Of a DNA stretch of 64,000 nucleotides, positions 13,386-23,410 are shown piece after piece. The notes beneath the pieces are model-generated. The model saw nothing but the letters and a program-made list of their open reading frames with translations, did not search any database and was not told the origin of the DNA. How positions within the stretch are numbered: position 1 is the stretch's first letter; each line of letters opens with the position of its first letter. Source of the DNA: Eutreptiella sp. 'Long Island Sound 2002' (lineage: Eukaryota > Euglenozoa > Euglenophyceae > Eutreptiales > Eutreptiaceae); contig OZ038381.1 of NCBI GenBank assembly GCA_964036045.1, positions 68,572,242 through 68,636,241 on the forward strand. Direction: 5' to 3'. The position numbers were made by a program, and so were the translations under genes.

Positions 13386-13985
13386 TACGGTGCGGGCATA
13401 CTCATCGTCAAGGAGAGCGCGCCCGGCTCTGACCTCTTCGGAAGGCATGCACCAGGCTCGGCGTCGGGTCATGCCACAGGGGCCTCACGCCCGCCGCCCA
13501 CCGGTGGCGACGTTGGCACCCCTCCACGTGGCGGACACCACCTAGCCGATGATCCTCCTCCGGCGACGATGCAGTGTATGGCTCCCGCCTCTGCTGTTAG
13601 GACCGAGGTGTCTTGGAACGTCCAAAGCTTCATGTTGGGTGATGGCGTGCCTGCAGCCCCGGGCATGCTTGATAGTGAGGCAGTTTCGGCGGGCATTTTG
13701 AAGGCCGAAGGTGCCATCCTTGGTCTCTTCCAAGAGACAAGCCTGCAAGACCCCCAAGGCATGGTACACATGGAAAATCAGTGGCGCCACCATGGGTATC
13801 ATGCCTTTCTGGGGGTCGACCTCACAACGGCACCGGCAGCTGCTGTGCGTGGTGGTCTCTCGATTGCTCTTCGGGCGGACGTGTTCGCTGCACAGGAAGT
13901 TCGGAACGTGACGGACTTTGTATCTACGGTTCACGGGTGGCTAAGAGAACTTGTGAAGTTGGGGTTCATTTGCGGTTCATTCGCC
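13386..13985 (+). pseudogene. LINE EEP endonuclease, N-terminal half
   Basis: The frame is open from TGA 13383 and runs through a Pro/Gly-rich leader into VSWNVQS (13608-13628), GLFQETS with the metal-binding Glu at 13734, and GGLSIALRADV (about 13851). These are the first three conserved strands of the EEP nuclease. Homology fades after about 13900, and TAG 13986 lies shortly before the left end of the inserted transposon. The remaining catalytic motifs (GDFN, SDH) are found 7 kb away at 20952 and 21186. Split by insertion, so non-functional. Confidence 0.7.
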
Positions 13986-14094
13986 TAGTGCATGTCCTTT
14001 TGCCCGTTTTTTGTGCTTCTTGCATGCTGGGTAACGTTCTTGTAATGTGTTTAGGTGATTTGCATTGATGTGTGGTCAAGGTTGTGGGTGGGAG

Positions 14095-14290
14095 GAAGTT
14101 TTTGTTTCGAAGGCTAATTCGACCGAGCCGAGCCAATGAACCCCGACTGAACCGCTAGTGAGCGCTCAGTCCGGGTTTCACTTAGCTTTAATGTAGCTTT
14201 CAATGAGCTTTCACGGAGCGTTCACTCAGCTTTCACTGAGAGCTACATTTGGTCGCTTTGAGCTTCATTCAAGGTTCATTCAAGGGTAAT
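14095..14290 (+). repeat. left terminal inverted repeat with 11-bp motif array
   Basis: Contains GTGAGCGCTCAGTCCGGG and then successive variants of AGCTTTCACTG at about 11-base spacing (14190-14250), ending at GGTTCATTCAAGG. Its reverse complement lies at 20395-20578. Confidence 0.85.
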
Positions 14291-15556
14291 GCAACTATGC
14301 CGCCCTTCCTCCTCTTCCATTTCGCCCCCATCGCATTCACTCCCCCGGCACATCCCCAGCTTCGCCTTCTCGTCGCAGGTTGCTAGTTACATGACCATTG
14401 GTATCAGACACCCCCAGGATTTTCATTTGGTTAGGACACCCCCCTATATCCTCTCGTTCGTCACTTTCTAGACTTAGAACCAGTCAACGGGACCCTCCAA
14501 CCAGGACTCACGTGAAGCCTGCTTGGCAGACACCACACTTCCTCGCCGTTGGCAAACGCGGCCCGCCAAGTTGCCCACCGTTTTGGGTAGAGATCCCTTG
14601 AAGCGAGCCAAAGAACTGTTCACTGCTCGTTGGCCCCCTGCAAAGGATCTCCACCCAACACAGTGGCCATCACCTGCGTCATGGGAGGATGGTGGGCAGT
14701 AGGATTGGCACACGGATGGTGACTAGTTGCCGGCAACGCTACCCACGGGGGGTGCACTGCCCACGCACCTCTCGACGATGCTTGTCCCGTCGGACAAGTA
14801 TCATCTGGAGGTGCACGTGCGCAGTCACCTCGGGGACCACGATGCCGTGCCGATTCAAACTGTGGTGTGTGAGCGTGGCGACGTAGTTGTCTTCGCATTC
14901 ACGCTCAGACAGCGCGGTTTGTGCGCAATGCCCGGGCTGCGGAAGCGGATTGTCCTCTTTCACTTCCTCACCCCGATGTGCGGCATGAGTGGGCGGATGG
15001 GGCCCGGTTCATCGTTGACCCTCTGCCAGGGGCCAAGGATGAACTAGCCCACTGTCCTCGGGGAGACCGGCCGCTGCCCACCCCTTCGCGCATCCCGCAT
15101 TGGGGGCCGTTCTTTGCCTTTGGGCAAGGACGGCAGGGCACGGTCGGCCTTCCCATCATGAGGCAGTTCGAGGCCTAGCTCGCCCCCATCGGCGAGTCGT
15201 GCCCAGGGTGCCCGTACCACCCCCTGCTGTTGTATTGTCCTGCCGCCGACGAGGACGTCCCCATAGGGGTCGTCTCCGTTGACGAGGGGGATGCCCTTTG
15301 GGTGTCTGGGCCTGCATGGGTGGATCTCGCCAACCCATACCGCCAACGGACCCATCTGCCGCAGCAATGCTGGGCCCCTGTCGATCGGCCCCTGTCCGCG
15401 GCGCAAGCCCTAGAGCCGGGGTTCAAGTGGCACACCGGCCTTGAGACCCGCCGCGCCGACACCGATGCAGAGACGCCGCTTTGGATGCAGCGCCAATGCC
15501 CTAGCAAGGTGTTTGTTTGCTTGTTTGTGTGCTCTGTGGTTGTGGCATGTGTGTAA
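14289..15556 (+). CDS. hypothetical transposon protein, five or more in-frame TAG codons
   Basis: Frame 3 runs from 14289 with TAG at 14469, 14475, 14700, 14724 and 15045 but no TAA or TGA. Convincing peptide begins after 14478 (RRWQTRPAKLPTVLGRDPL; SWEDGGQ-TAG-DWHTDGD-TAG-LPATLP; SDKYHLEVHVRSHLGDHDA). At about 14890-14920 the sensible frame moves to frame 2, which continues through TAG 15176 (MRQFEA-TAG-LAPIGESCPGCPYHP) to about 15506. A likely intron then starts at GTGTTTGTTTGC and ends at TTGCTTCACAG near 15616; the TAA at 15554 would lie inside it. The frame change is one indel or a short intron. No family recognised. It is the first gene inside the left TIR, a usual position for a transposon accessory or DNA-binding protein. 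Confidence 0.5.
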
Positions 15557-15817
15557 GGGACACACTGCAACGCCTGCTGCGCATTTGGTGCTGGCCGCGT
15601 ACTATTGCTTCACAGGGAATGGGATTGGGGAGCCCAACGCTAGCTGCTGTATAGAGGGCCCAGGGCGATCTTGTGCAAGGCAGTATGGGCCGAAATAGTG
15701 CCCTGGATGATCAGGGCAACAGGGGGGGGGGTCTGGATGGGGCTGCCCTGTGTTGGGGGGGGTGGTTGGGGGGGTTGGGGGCTATTGTGCCACATGTACA
15801 AGCCGTGAACGTGCATT

Positions 15818-15976
15818 GAACCCTTTTCAGCTCTCAGTGTGCTTTCATTCAGGGCTAAGTGACCTTTTTGCGCGCTCACCGAAAGCTCACTGAGCGTTCA
15901 CTGAGCATTCACTAAGCGCGCGAAAAGGTCACTTAGCCCCAAATGAAACCTCACTGAGAGCTGAAAATTGTTCAAT
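15818..15976. repeat. internal palindromic element 1
   Basis: An imperfect inverted repeat with arms of about 55 bases. It opens TTTTCAGCTCTCAGTG and closes with CACTGAGAGCTGAAAA, and the inner arms pair as AGTGACCTTTTTGCGCGCTC with GCGCGCGAAAAGGTCACT. The centre holds CACTGAGCGTTCACTGAGC, the same 11-base motif as the terminal repeats. Confidence 0.9.
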
Positions 15977-16327
15977 TACCTTGTAGTCGCACTTCGCACG
16001 GTGCAGTGGTAGTTTTTTTTGCATTTTGGGGTGCAGAAATGTTTTGTTCTTTGTTACAAGCTCGGATACGCTAACATGAGCCGGTGTGCGACGGCTTTTG
16101 GTTGTGCTCACAAGAAATCTAACCGTCTATTGCACCACCACGCGTTCAACTGCAGCTATCCGGTGAAAGGACGCTGCGTGTGGCTGCGGCACTCCAATTG
16201 ACGACAAACCATTGTGCACAAGATTCATCTGGGCCTGCAGGGCCCTCTATGGAGCAGCTGGCGTTGGTTTCCTCAATCTAGTTCCTTGTGAAGTAATAGT
16301 ACGCCGACGGCCAGTCTCAGGGCATCG

Positions 16328-17651
16328 TTGATTGGCCCTTTTCTAAGTGCCACTGTGCCGCGGCAAGCCGCCCCTGCATACATCCTGCCGCGCAACGTGG
16401 TCGTCAAGGGAGTGCCACGCTCCTCTACCGAGCGTTACTACTGGACCGTCTCCGTGAAGAGGGTGCTGCAGCCGCAGACGGCTTGCAAGAGTGTAATGCA
16501 CTTCTCCTGCCAGATCCAACTCCCCGATGCGGGGTTCTTACCTTTGGGGAGGGGAGGGATACCTGATCGCGCGCTTCACCTACAAGCTAGGGTCGAAGCA
16601 CTTGTGCCTCGACCTCGCGGTGGGGGGGCAGGGGGACACCCTTGTGTGCGTTGGGGCAGCTAGTTTTCGAGTGGTGTAGTCCTTGGGGGAACAGGACGAA
16701 AATATTTTTCAAAAGGCGTGGACTGCGATGCGCGCGCACGTTGCCAACCTCCGTGATGGGGACGGGGAGGGATTCCACATGGACACTGCGGATGATGCCG
16801 ACGGCTACCACAGTGATAGGAGCGACAGGAGCAATAGGAGTGAGCCTAGCAGCAAGCGTCGTAGGCGCAATGATAGTTTGCTCCAGCAGTTAGCCCCCCT
16901 CCCCCCCACCAAGGGTTCCCGCAAGGGAGACACGTCGGGGAAGGGGTCGGGGAAGGGGTCCACGAAGGGTGTGGTGGCTCAGGTGTCAATTGATCTTGTG
17001 CCCATTGGCAGTCCCTCCCGTGACTCACCTGGGACAGTTTTCATTTCCGTTTACCGGAAGGTGTGTCAAGAGAGGGATGTGGCTTTTCAGGAGAGCGATA
17101 CTGCACGTGGTGCAGCAGGTGCAGTCCCCTTGTTAGAGCAGGAGCCGGCCACGGTGAAGGGGAAGTTGTAGAAGCTTTAGGACGACCTCCTGGCCTTGGA
17201 ACGTTATTGGGCCGCGGGAGAAGCCTGGTGCGACGTGCTGCAGAAGTCTAAAGGTGTGCGTCCGGAGCCTGCTGCTGTGATCCAGTCACCCGCAGCAGCT
17301 GCACTTGCAAGTGCTGCACCCACTCTGACTTGGGAGACAGTCAAGTTTCTGGCGGCGGGGTTGATGCAATATGCCTAGCTTTTGACACGGCTCACGGATG
17401 ATGCTCAGTCATCCTGTGGTTAGCCGCGTACAATTGCTGGGGTTGCCTTTTAGTCCTCGTTGCCACAGCTTGCACTGGAGGACCTTCCCAAGGTGGACAA
17501 GAAAGTGGAGACGCGGCTGACTGCTCCTGTTACGCGTTTCAAAACGGACCTCATTGCGGCAGCTCAACAGCCTGCTTGGGTTGGGGACGTTGGGTCACAG
17601 CCGGATGTGGGCAGCCCTGGCTCGCGGACCAGCCTGACTGCTCCTTTGTGA
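16328..17651 (+). CDS. coiled-coil, basic-patch transposon protein with six in-frame TAG codons
   Basis: Frame 2 (16328 to about 16548: YILPRNVVVKGVPRSSTERY, then HFSCQIQLPDAGFLP) passes into frame 3 (GYLIARFTYKLGSKHLCLDL) across a G-rich run, most simply one indel. Frame 3 then continues to TGA 17649 with TAG at 16677, 17169, 17178, 17376, 17421 and 17451. It encodes a Ser/Arg region with SSKRRRRND (a likely nuclear signal), a Gly/Lys linker, and a helix where reading TAG as Gln gives a regular pattern (KGKL-Q-KL-Q-DDLLALERYW; GLMQYA-Q-LLTRLTDDAQ). It is the middle gene of the TIR element, lying between its two palindromes. Possible structural or DNA-binding accessory protein; function unknown. 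Confidence 0.55.
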
Positions 17652-18307
17652 CCTATGTGGCCTATGTGACCCCCCCCCCCCCCTTGTTGCCCAATGCACT
17701 CCACGCCGCCCACAACCGTCGTATTATGTTTTGCAGGTGCTAGTGCGGCACACAACCTTCGACTTGGGAGCCATCTCCAGCACACTGCATCGAAGGCTAC
17801 ATTGTCCCCGTAGTCTACTTATAAATTACGTGTGCCATGGCGGCATGAAGGATCCTGGCAGCCGTGTGTGGTGCACTACATTGCGGGTGCAATGGCCTGT
17901 CATGTGTGGTCCGTTTATAAATTTTTAGTCTTTCAGGGGCTGACAGCAGTCCGCCCTTGCGCTTTTGCAATAACGTTGGAAAAAGGGGGTTCCCCCCCCC
18001 CCCCGTTGATATTGCCTTGGTTAGGGTCATTGCCCTTTGTGTTGTTTACCCCTGGAAGGAAAGTGGAGCTGACGCAATATTGGCCGCATGTGCGGCAGTG
18101 CAAGGTTCTTTGGGACCGTGCGTGGAAGTTTAACACTGTTCCTACCGGGGTTCCGAAACAATCAAGGATGTGTGCAGTCTAGTGCGCATTTTGCTTGTTT
18201 GCATCATTTGTGTCACACGAAGTACATCATACCACTCCTGCCTCACAAAAGGTGCATCTGGGCATGTCACGTGGCCAATAGCAAAAGCAGCCGGGGACCG
18301 CAAGGTG
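17652..18307. other. no convincing gene; two poly-C runs
   Basis: Poly-C at about 17671 and 17989 breaks every frame. Short peptides on both sides (for example around 17930-18180) look weakly coding but no frame can be followed. Confidence 0.5.
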
Positions 18308-18488
18308 ACTGAACCGTTTTCAGCTTTCAGTGAGCTGTCATTTGGGGCTAAGTGCTCTTTTCGCGCGCTCACTAAAACCTCACTGAGCGTTCACTGAGCT
18401 TTCATTGAGCTTTCCTTGAGAGGTAGATTTGCTCACTTAGCCCCAAATGAAAGCTCACTGAAAGCTGAAAACGGTTCATTCAAGGTTT
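18308..18488. repeat. internal palindromic element 2
   Basis: Arms of about 43 bases: AACCGTTTTCAGCTTTCAGT at the left pairs with ACTGAAAGCTGAAAACGGTT at the right, and ATTTGGGGCTAAGTG pairs with CACTTAGCCCCAAAT. The centre is an 11-base iterated array (GAGCGTTCACT, GAGCTTTCATT, GAGCTTTCCTT). It is related to the palindrome at 15818 and to the terminal repeats. Confidence 0.9.
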
Positions 18489-18683
18489 AGTGCAAGCACT
18501 TCCTCAACAATGGGTCAGACCCCCCCCCCCCCCTCCAACACCCCTACCGCGGCACCATGCAGACCCACCCCCCACGTCATTGTGCATGCAATCCCCTTAT
18601 AGGTGCAGCGCACAATGCCCGAAAAGGGACCATTTTCACCAGTGACATCCGGCCGGCACATTACGCGCCGCGTGGTTGACTGA

Positions 18684-20403
18684 GAGGCCGTTGTTACGAA
18701 CGAGCTTCATGAACCGTGCAGGGCGGAAGTGCAACCCAATGGTAGCATTTTGTTAGTGTTGCAGCGCTCCAACGCACATAGGGATGACATCATCCCGGAT
18801 TACAAGAGCGAAGCACTATGTGTCCTATGGCGGATGTGTAGTATGCAAATCTCGCGCCGGGACATGATCTACCTGCTCCCCGACCTAGATTGCTCCGTGA
18901 GCTGGGCGGATGTTGCGCCGTGGTTGACTAGGCTAAGCGAGCCTGCTAGCAGGCTGGTGACCATTTTGGAGGGGTCCGCTGAGATGCCGGGGGCCTATTG
19001 TTCCTTCCCAGAACAATTGGAACTCATGTACCAAGCGCGGGCTGTGGCGGCGCCCCACGCAATGCAAACAGGAGGCTCACGGTACACATTGCTGACCATC
19101 GGCGTGCATGGCACCAATAGGTGGAATAGGGGGTATGTCCACTGTGCAGTGGCTGGCTGGTGGTCTGGCCCCAACGACCTCGCCAACTGGTGGCTCTTTG
19201 AGGGGAGCGATCAATGGCCAACGGTGTGCCGGATGCAAACCGAGTGCAACGTCGATTCCCAACTCCGGGCGGCTCAGGCTTTGCGTTTACCCCATGCTGA
19301 TGGGGTGGAACGCCAGCCGTTGCTCTTCCTTCGGGCCGATGGCAAGGCTCATTTGATCTTGGTGGGAGGTGAATGTTTCACCAAGAAGAGCCTGGGGGGC
19401 ATGGTTCGCCATTGCTGTGGCAAGAATCGCGAAGCTGTGCTGCACCGGTTTGGTGCAGCTGAAGTGGCCATGGCAGGCATTGAGGGGCGATCCCGCCTCA
19501 CCGGTGTCTTTCATGACATTCCGTTGGGGCGCCGCATCCCTGATTACGGGGCACATGGCGTGCTTCGGGTGTCCCATTGTGCACTAACAGGGATGGTGAG
19601 AGTGTTGCGGGAACACGGGGGTATGTTGCGGGGCTCAGCAGCAAACCTCGTGCAAGATTCTGTGAATCGGGCACAAAAGAATGCCCGCACTGCACGCCTT
19701 GGGCGATGGGGTTGTGAAAAGACCTACAACAAGGGCCTAATCGGCATCGAGTTGAGGGCCGCGGTGCATTTTGTGAGGGTTAGGTTGTGGCTCCCACTGC
19801 TCCAAAAAGTGGGAACCATCATTGGGGGCCATCAAGTGGGGGGCCGCCCTGGGGTGGATGTATGTAGGGATTGGTGGCACGCCGTCACAGCCATGGCCAA
19901 CGTTGCATGGAAAGACGAATTTGTCAGTGGCCATGAACAACTGGCCCTGTTGCAACAACAGCTGACCATGGGGGCAAGGCATCTTGCTCTAGGGTGGAGA
20001 AAGACCTTGTGGACGCACATGTGGATTGACCACATGTTTGCATGCCTTTGTAGATGGGGGACCTTGGCAAAGTTCAACTACTTTGCCTTGGAAGGGAGCC
20101 ATGTACAATTGAAGAGGCTCATTAGGAATAGTGGCGGGGATTAGTCTCCTACACAACAAATCAGGCCTCCAACGTGTGGTGGACAACCACACGTTGGATA
20201 ACCACCTCCCCAACGCGGGTTGGGAGGTGACTAGTAGGGCAGTGACCAAGCAACGGGGGAACCAACGCCCATGTATGGCTTGGTCACGTGCCCGGCGGGA
20301 GAGAAAGGGAAGGGAAGCCCTAGTGGACAGGATCGTGAAGTGTGCACTGCGATGGAGGATGTAATATTATGAAAGGCAAGCGTTGTTGCTTGTGGCATGT
20401 TGA
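18684..20403 (+). CDS. putative transposase of the TIR element (one frameshift)
   Basis: Frame 3 is open from TGA 18681 with no TAG or TAA for about 485 codons, ending at TAG 20142. Deleting one G in the GGCGGGG run near 20132 joins it to frame 1 (GISLLHNKSGLQ, VVDNHTLDNHLPNAGWEV), which runs to TAA 20362 or TGA 20401. The protein has a central hydrophobic domain (YTLLTIGVHGTNRW; VHCAVAGWW), DYGAHGVLRVSHCALTGMVR, and a C-terminal EGSHVQLKRLIRNSGG box. The size, last-gene position and conserved C-terminal box with an invariant-looking Glu fit a DDE-type transposase with the Glu in EGSH; no catalytic triad is proven. The start is uncertain (first in-frame ATG is at about 18834). Confidence 0.5.
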
Positions 20404-20578
20404 ATGAGCCTTGAATGAACCCCTAACCAAATCTAGCTCTCAGTGCAAGCTCACTGAACGCTCAGTGAAAGCTCAGTAAAAGCTAAATGAAAGCTAAGTG
20501 GACCCCGGACTGAGCGCTCACTTGCGGTTCGTTCAGGGTTCCTTGGCCCTGCTTAGTCCCATTAGCCTTCCAAAAAAA
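20395..20578 (-). repeat. right terminal inverted repeat with 11-bp motif array
   Basis: The reverse complement of 14095-14290. It shows five near-consecutive variants of AAAGCTCAGTG between 20447 and 20505, then CCGGACTGAGCGCTCACTT, then the outer ATTAGCCTTCC. Confidence 0.85.
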
Positions 20579-20681
20579 AGTGATCTTTTGTGTCAAATAC
20601 CAATGATATGGGTACGTAAATCACATTGGGGACATCCAAATTAGTCACCCACCCCTAACACATAGCATTGTGTGCATATAA

Positions 20682-22180
20682 TTGCATGAAAACAAGCAAT
20701 TAGCCCTAAATGAACCAACGGTGCGGTTCAATGAGCCCCAAGTGCACAAGTCTGGGCGAACTGTAGGCAGAGTAGTTCCTGGAAAGGCCATGGCCCTCGA
20801 CGTGGTTACCGCCAGTGGGATGCTCAGGGTCATCAATTTCCATGGTCAGGGGAGCGATGGTGACTCCTGGGCGCCTAAGGTATCTCTGTGGGCTGACGTG
20901 CCGATGTATCCGGCGACAAGGAGTGCGGGAGGGACGAGGCCGGTACTAATCGGGGGGGATTTCAACGTTTGGTTTGAGTCCCCGGCGCACGCCATCATGA
21001 AGAGGTTCGTGGCGTTGTGGGAGCACTGTGGGTTTCAGAGGGCGTGGCACTTGTGGGACGAAGACCCTCGACCCACACGTGAAGGGCATCAGTTGGACTC
21101 CCACGTGCTCAATGCACCGCTGGTTCCGTGGGCCGTGTGTGAACACCCGTATCTGGCGCCGGGGTGACCTCCTACGGCGCGAGGGTCGGACCATTCCCCA
21201 AGGGTCCTTGGCATCCCACTGGTAGTGGCTACCAAGGAAGATTACGCGGCTGGCCTTCTCACGCGCCGAGGGCAGACTACACGCCATACGTTCAGACTCC
21301 CTGGGAGCTCGGGAGGCGGTAGTGGCTGTGCTGCGGTGTGCCGGTGATGACCCGGCACTTCGGGAGTGGCTCTTGTCGGACCGAGATAAGGCCACCTTGG
21401 GCACACCGCCGGTTTAGGTAGTCTTCGACGTGCTGTACGCCTTTCCGTGATGAAGTGTCTCGGGTCACGGGGGTGCGCATGCCCTCAGGCATGGACCCGC
21501 GGTACCCACATGTGCAGGCGGATAACGAGGCGTCTCTCTCCCAGGTCTTTACGGATCAACTGCCCCTCTCATGGCGTGAGCTTTGGAGACGGGATGTAAA
21601 TGGGACAAGCCTCGCCTCCAGGGAGGCTGCCTCCCTCCTGCAACATCCCAGACGAGTAGACCTAGAACTGTCCCCTGCCACCATGGAGGACCTGCGGTAA
21701 GCTCTGGATCAACACCTTCAGCAGCTCGACTTGCGGGTGGAAGAGTTTGGGTGAGTCCTTCGACGCAACCGGCACAGGTGCATCCAGGACTACTAGCGGG
21801 GCAGGGTCCCAGATCTGCAGCCACGGCGGGCGGCAATCCGAGGAGCCATCAATGCGGCAAGCTATGCGACCTCGGCCTTATGGTTGGTGCGAGTCCGGAA
21901 GTCGGAGAAAGTGCTCATGGAGGCCGCGGAAGTCATTGGGGAAGTGCAAAGGTAGTGGAAGGCGTTGTATGCCAAGCGGCCAGTGAACCTCCCGGCCTTT
22001 GAAAGGCCGGTCCGCGTCCACATCCCTCGGGGCGTGCCTGCAGAGTGGAGATCGGTACAAACTACACCTTGCAAGACCTCAAAGACGCAGTGAAGCAGGC
22101 GGTAGCCGACAGCAAGGCGCCGGGTCCAACAGGGTCACAGTGACACTCACCGCCGAGCAGCTTGAGCTTGTGCACGGTAT
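20682..22180 (+). pseudogene. LINE EEP endonuclease, C-terminal half, and linker
   Basis: The frame from about 20745 gives VGRVVPGKAMALDVV, LRVINFHGQGSDGDSW, IGGDFNVW (GGDFN at 20952) and, after TGA 21165 in the same frame, SDHSPRVLGIPLVV (SDH at 21186). These are the remaining EEP motifs and complete the half at 13386. After about 21290 the sensible frame changes several times: REAVVAVLRCAGDDPALREW, then TAG 21415; DEVSRVTGVRMPSGMDPRYP to TAA 21700; and a linker frame with TAG at about 21795 and 21955. Several indels and one TGA mark a decayed copy. Confidence 0.7.
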
Positions 22181-22183
22181 TGA

Positions 22184-23410
22184 GCCATTCTCCGTGGCGC
22201 GGAAATTCGGAGATCGTGGCATGCGGCCATCATCTGTCTGATGCCCAAGGGAACGGCCACGGGGACATTGGATGCACACCGGCCCATAGCGGTTGGGTGG
22301 CAAGACATGAGAATGGTCATGACCCCCCTCATGCGGAGGTTCACGGTAGTACTGGCTTGCAAGGGGATGGTTGCAGACTTGCAGTTGAGGACCATGCCAA
22401 GCTCTACGGCGACAAGCTCGCCGCTCCTGGCACAGCGCAAGCTGCAACGTGGTCAGGGCGAGAATCATGTCCTAGCCTTGCATGTCTCCAAGGCCTTCGC
22501 CACCGCCCCGCATGGGGTTGTGGCCCACCTCATGCGCCACATGGGGGTCCCGAAGGAGCTCATCAAGCTCTTCCACACCCTCAGTTGTCCCTCCACATTG
22601 CTGAGCATTACTGCGGACGGCCCGTCCCCGAGCATCTGCCTCCGCCGTGGCTTGCGGCAGGTCAGCGCGAAAAGCGTTGTGCTCTATCTCGTGCTCCTGG
22701 AGTCCCTCCTGCGGAGCGTTGCCAGCAAAGCCTCACAAGATGCCCGCCACGCAGTACCGCCCCTGGTAGAGGCGTGTTGCAAGCTGATAGCACACACAAT
22801 ACCGTAGTTTCTGGAGTACGCATTGGCAGTTGGGCAATACATGGCGGACATCGGCATGTCCCTCATTGTCCCCAAATGTGCGTGCGCCACTACCGCACAC
22901 AACTCCTCGATCATGGTGCACTTGGACCCAAACAATGCGGTTACTCCGTGGTCCTCTATGATGGCCAAGAGCAACGTACCGTACCAGGGCGTCAAGCTTG
23001 ACCATAAGGGGCTGGCATCCATGAATGAGAAACATTTGCTCCATTGTGAAGCTCTCCTTGGTCGGTGCAAGAACGCTTTAGGACCGGCATCAGTGCCCCA
23101 TGAGGTGATAGCAGCGGTGGTTGGTGGCATCGTGCGGTACGCGGCGCCATACATGTCGGACACTGCGGCGGAGATAGTGCGGTTGAATGTTGCCATCAAG
23201 AATGGGGCCGTGCGATTTGAAAACGTGCCCATAGACGTATCCAATGTAGTGGTCCGGTCTAGCAAAGGGGTTAAATTGGCGCATATCCAAGTCTTGTGCC
23301 GCGAATCCGTGGTAGCAATTGTGGCCCATCTCACGCATCATCGCTCGGCCGTGACCAAGGGTGGACTGCAGGCCCTTCTAGACGACCTGCATGCGCAGCA
23401 TGGGGTATGA
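22184..23410 (+). pseudogene. LINE reverse transcriptase domain lacking all catalytic aspartates
   Basis: One frame from TGA 22181 to TGA 23408 with a single TAG at 22805. It begins HAAIICLMPKG, then HRPIAVGWQDMRMV (the RPI motif), then ALHVSKAFATAPHGVVAHLM, where intact LINE RTs have Asp at the positions now His (22481) and Ala (22499). The QG box is altered (GLRQVSAKSVVLYLVLLESLL). Where the YADD box belongs (22787-22804) the sequence reads IAHTIP, consistent with a short in-frame deletion. Thumb-region sequence follows (VGQYMADIGMSL). The frame has stayed open although the enzyme cannot be active. This could be chance survival of a young dead copy or a retained non-catalytic role. Confidence 0.65.

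Larger units (their letters stand above)
14095..20578 (+). mobile_element. 6.5-kb DNA transposon with long 11-bp-motif inverted ends
   Basis: The left end (14095-14290) and right end (20395-20578) are reverse complements over about 190 bases, sharing GAAGGCTAAT at the outer side, GTGAGCGCTCAGTCC in the middle and GGTTCATTCAAGG at the inner side. Between them lie three coding regions (14289-15556, 16328-17651, 18684-20403), the last transposase-like, and two internal palindromes of related sequence. The element interrupts a LINE endonuclease. I could not fix a target-site duplication by eye. The family is not one I can name; large TIRs with iterated subterminal motifs are known from several cut-and-paste superfamilies. 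Confidence 0.75.
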
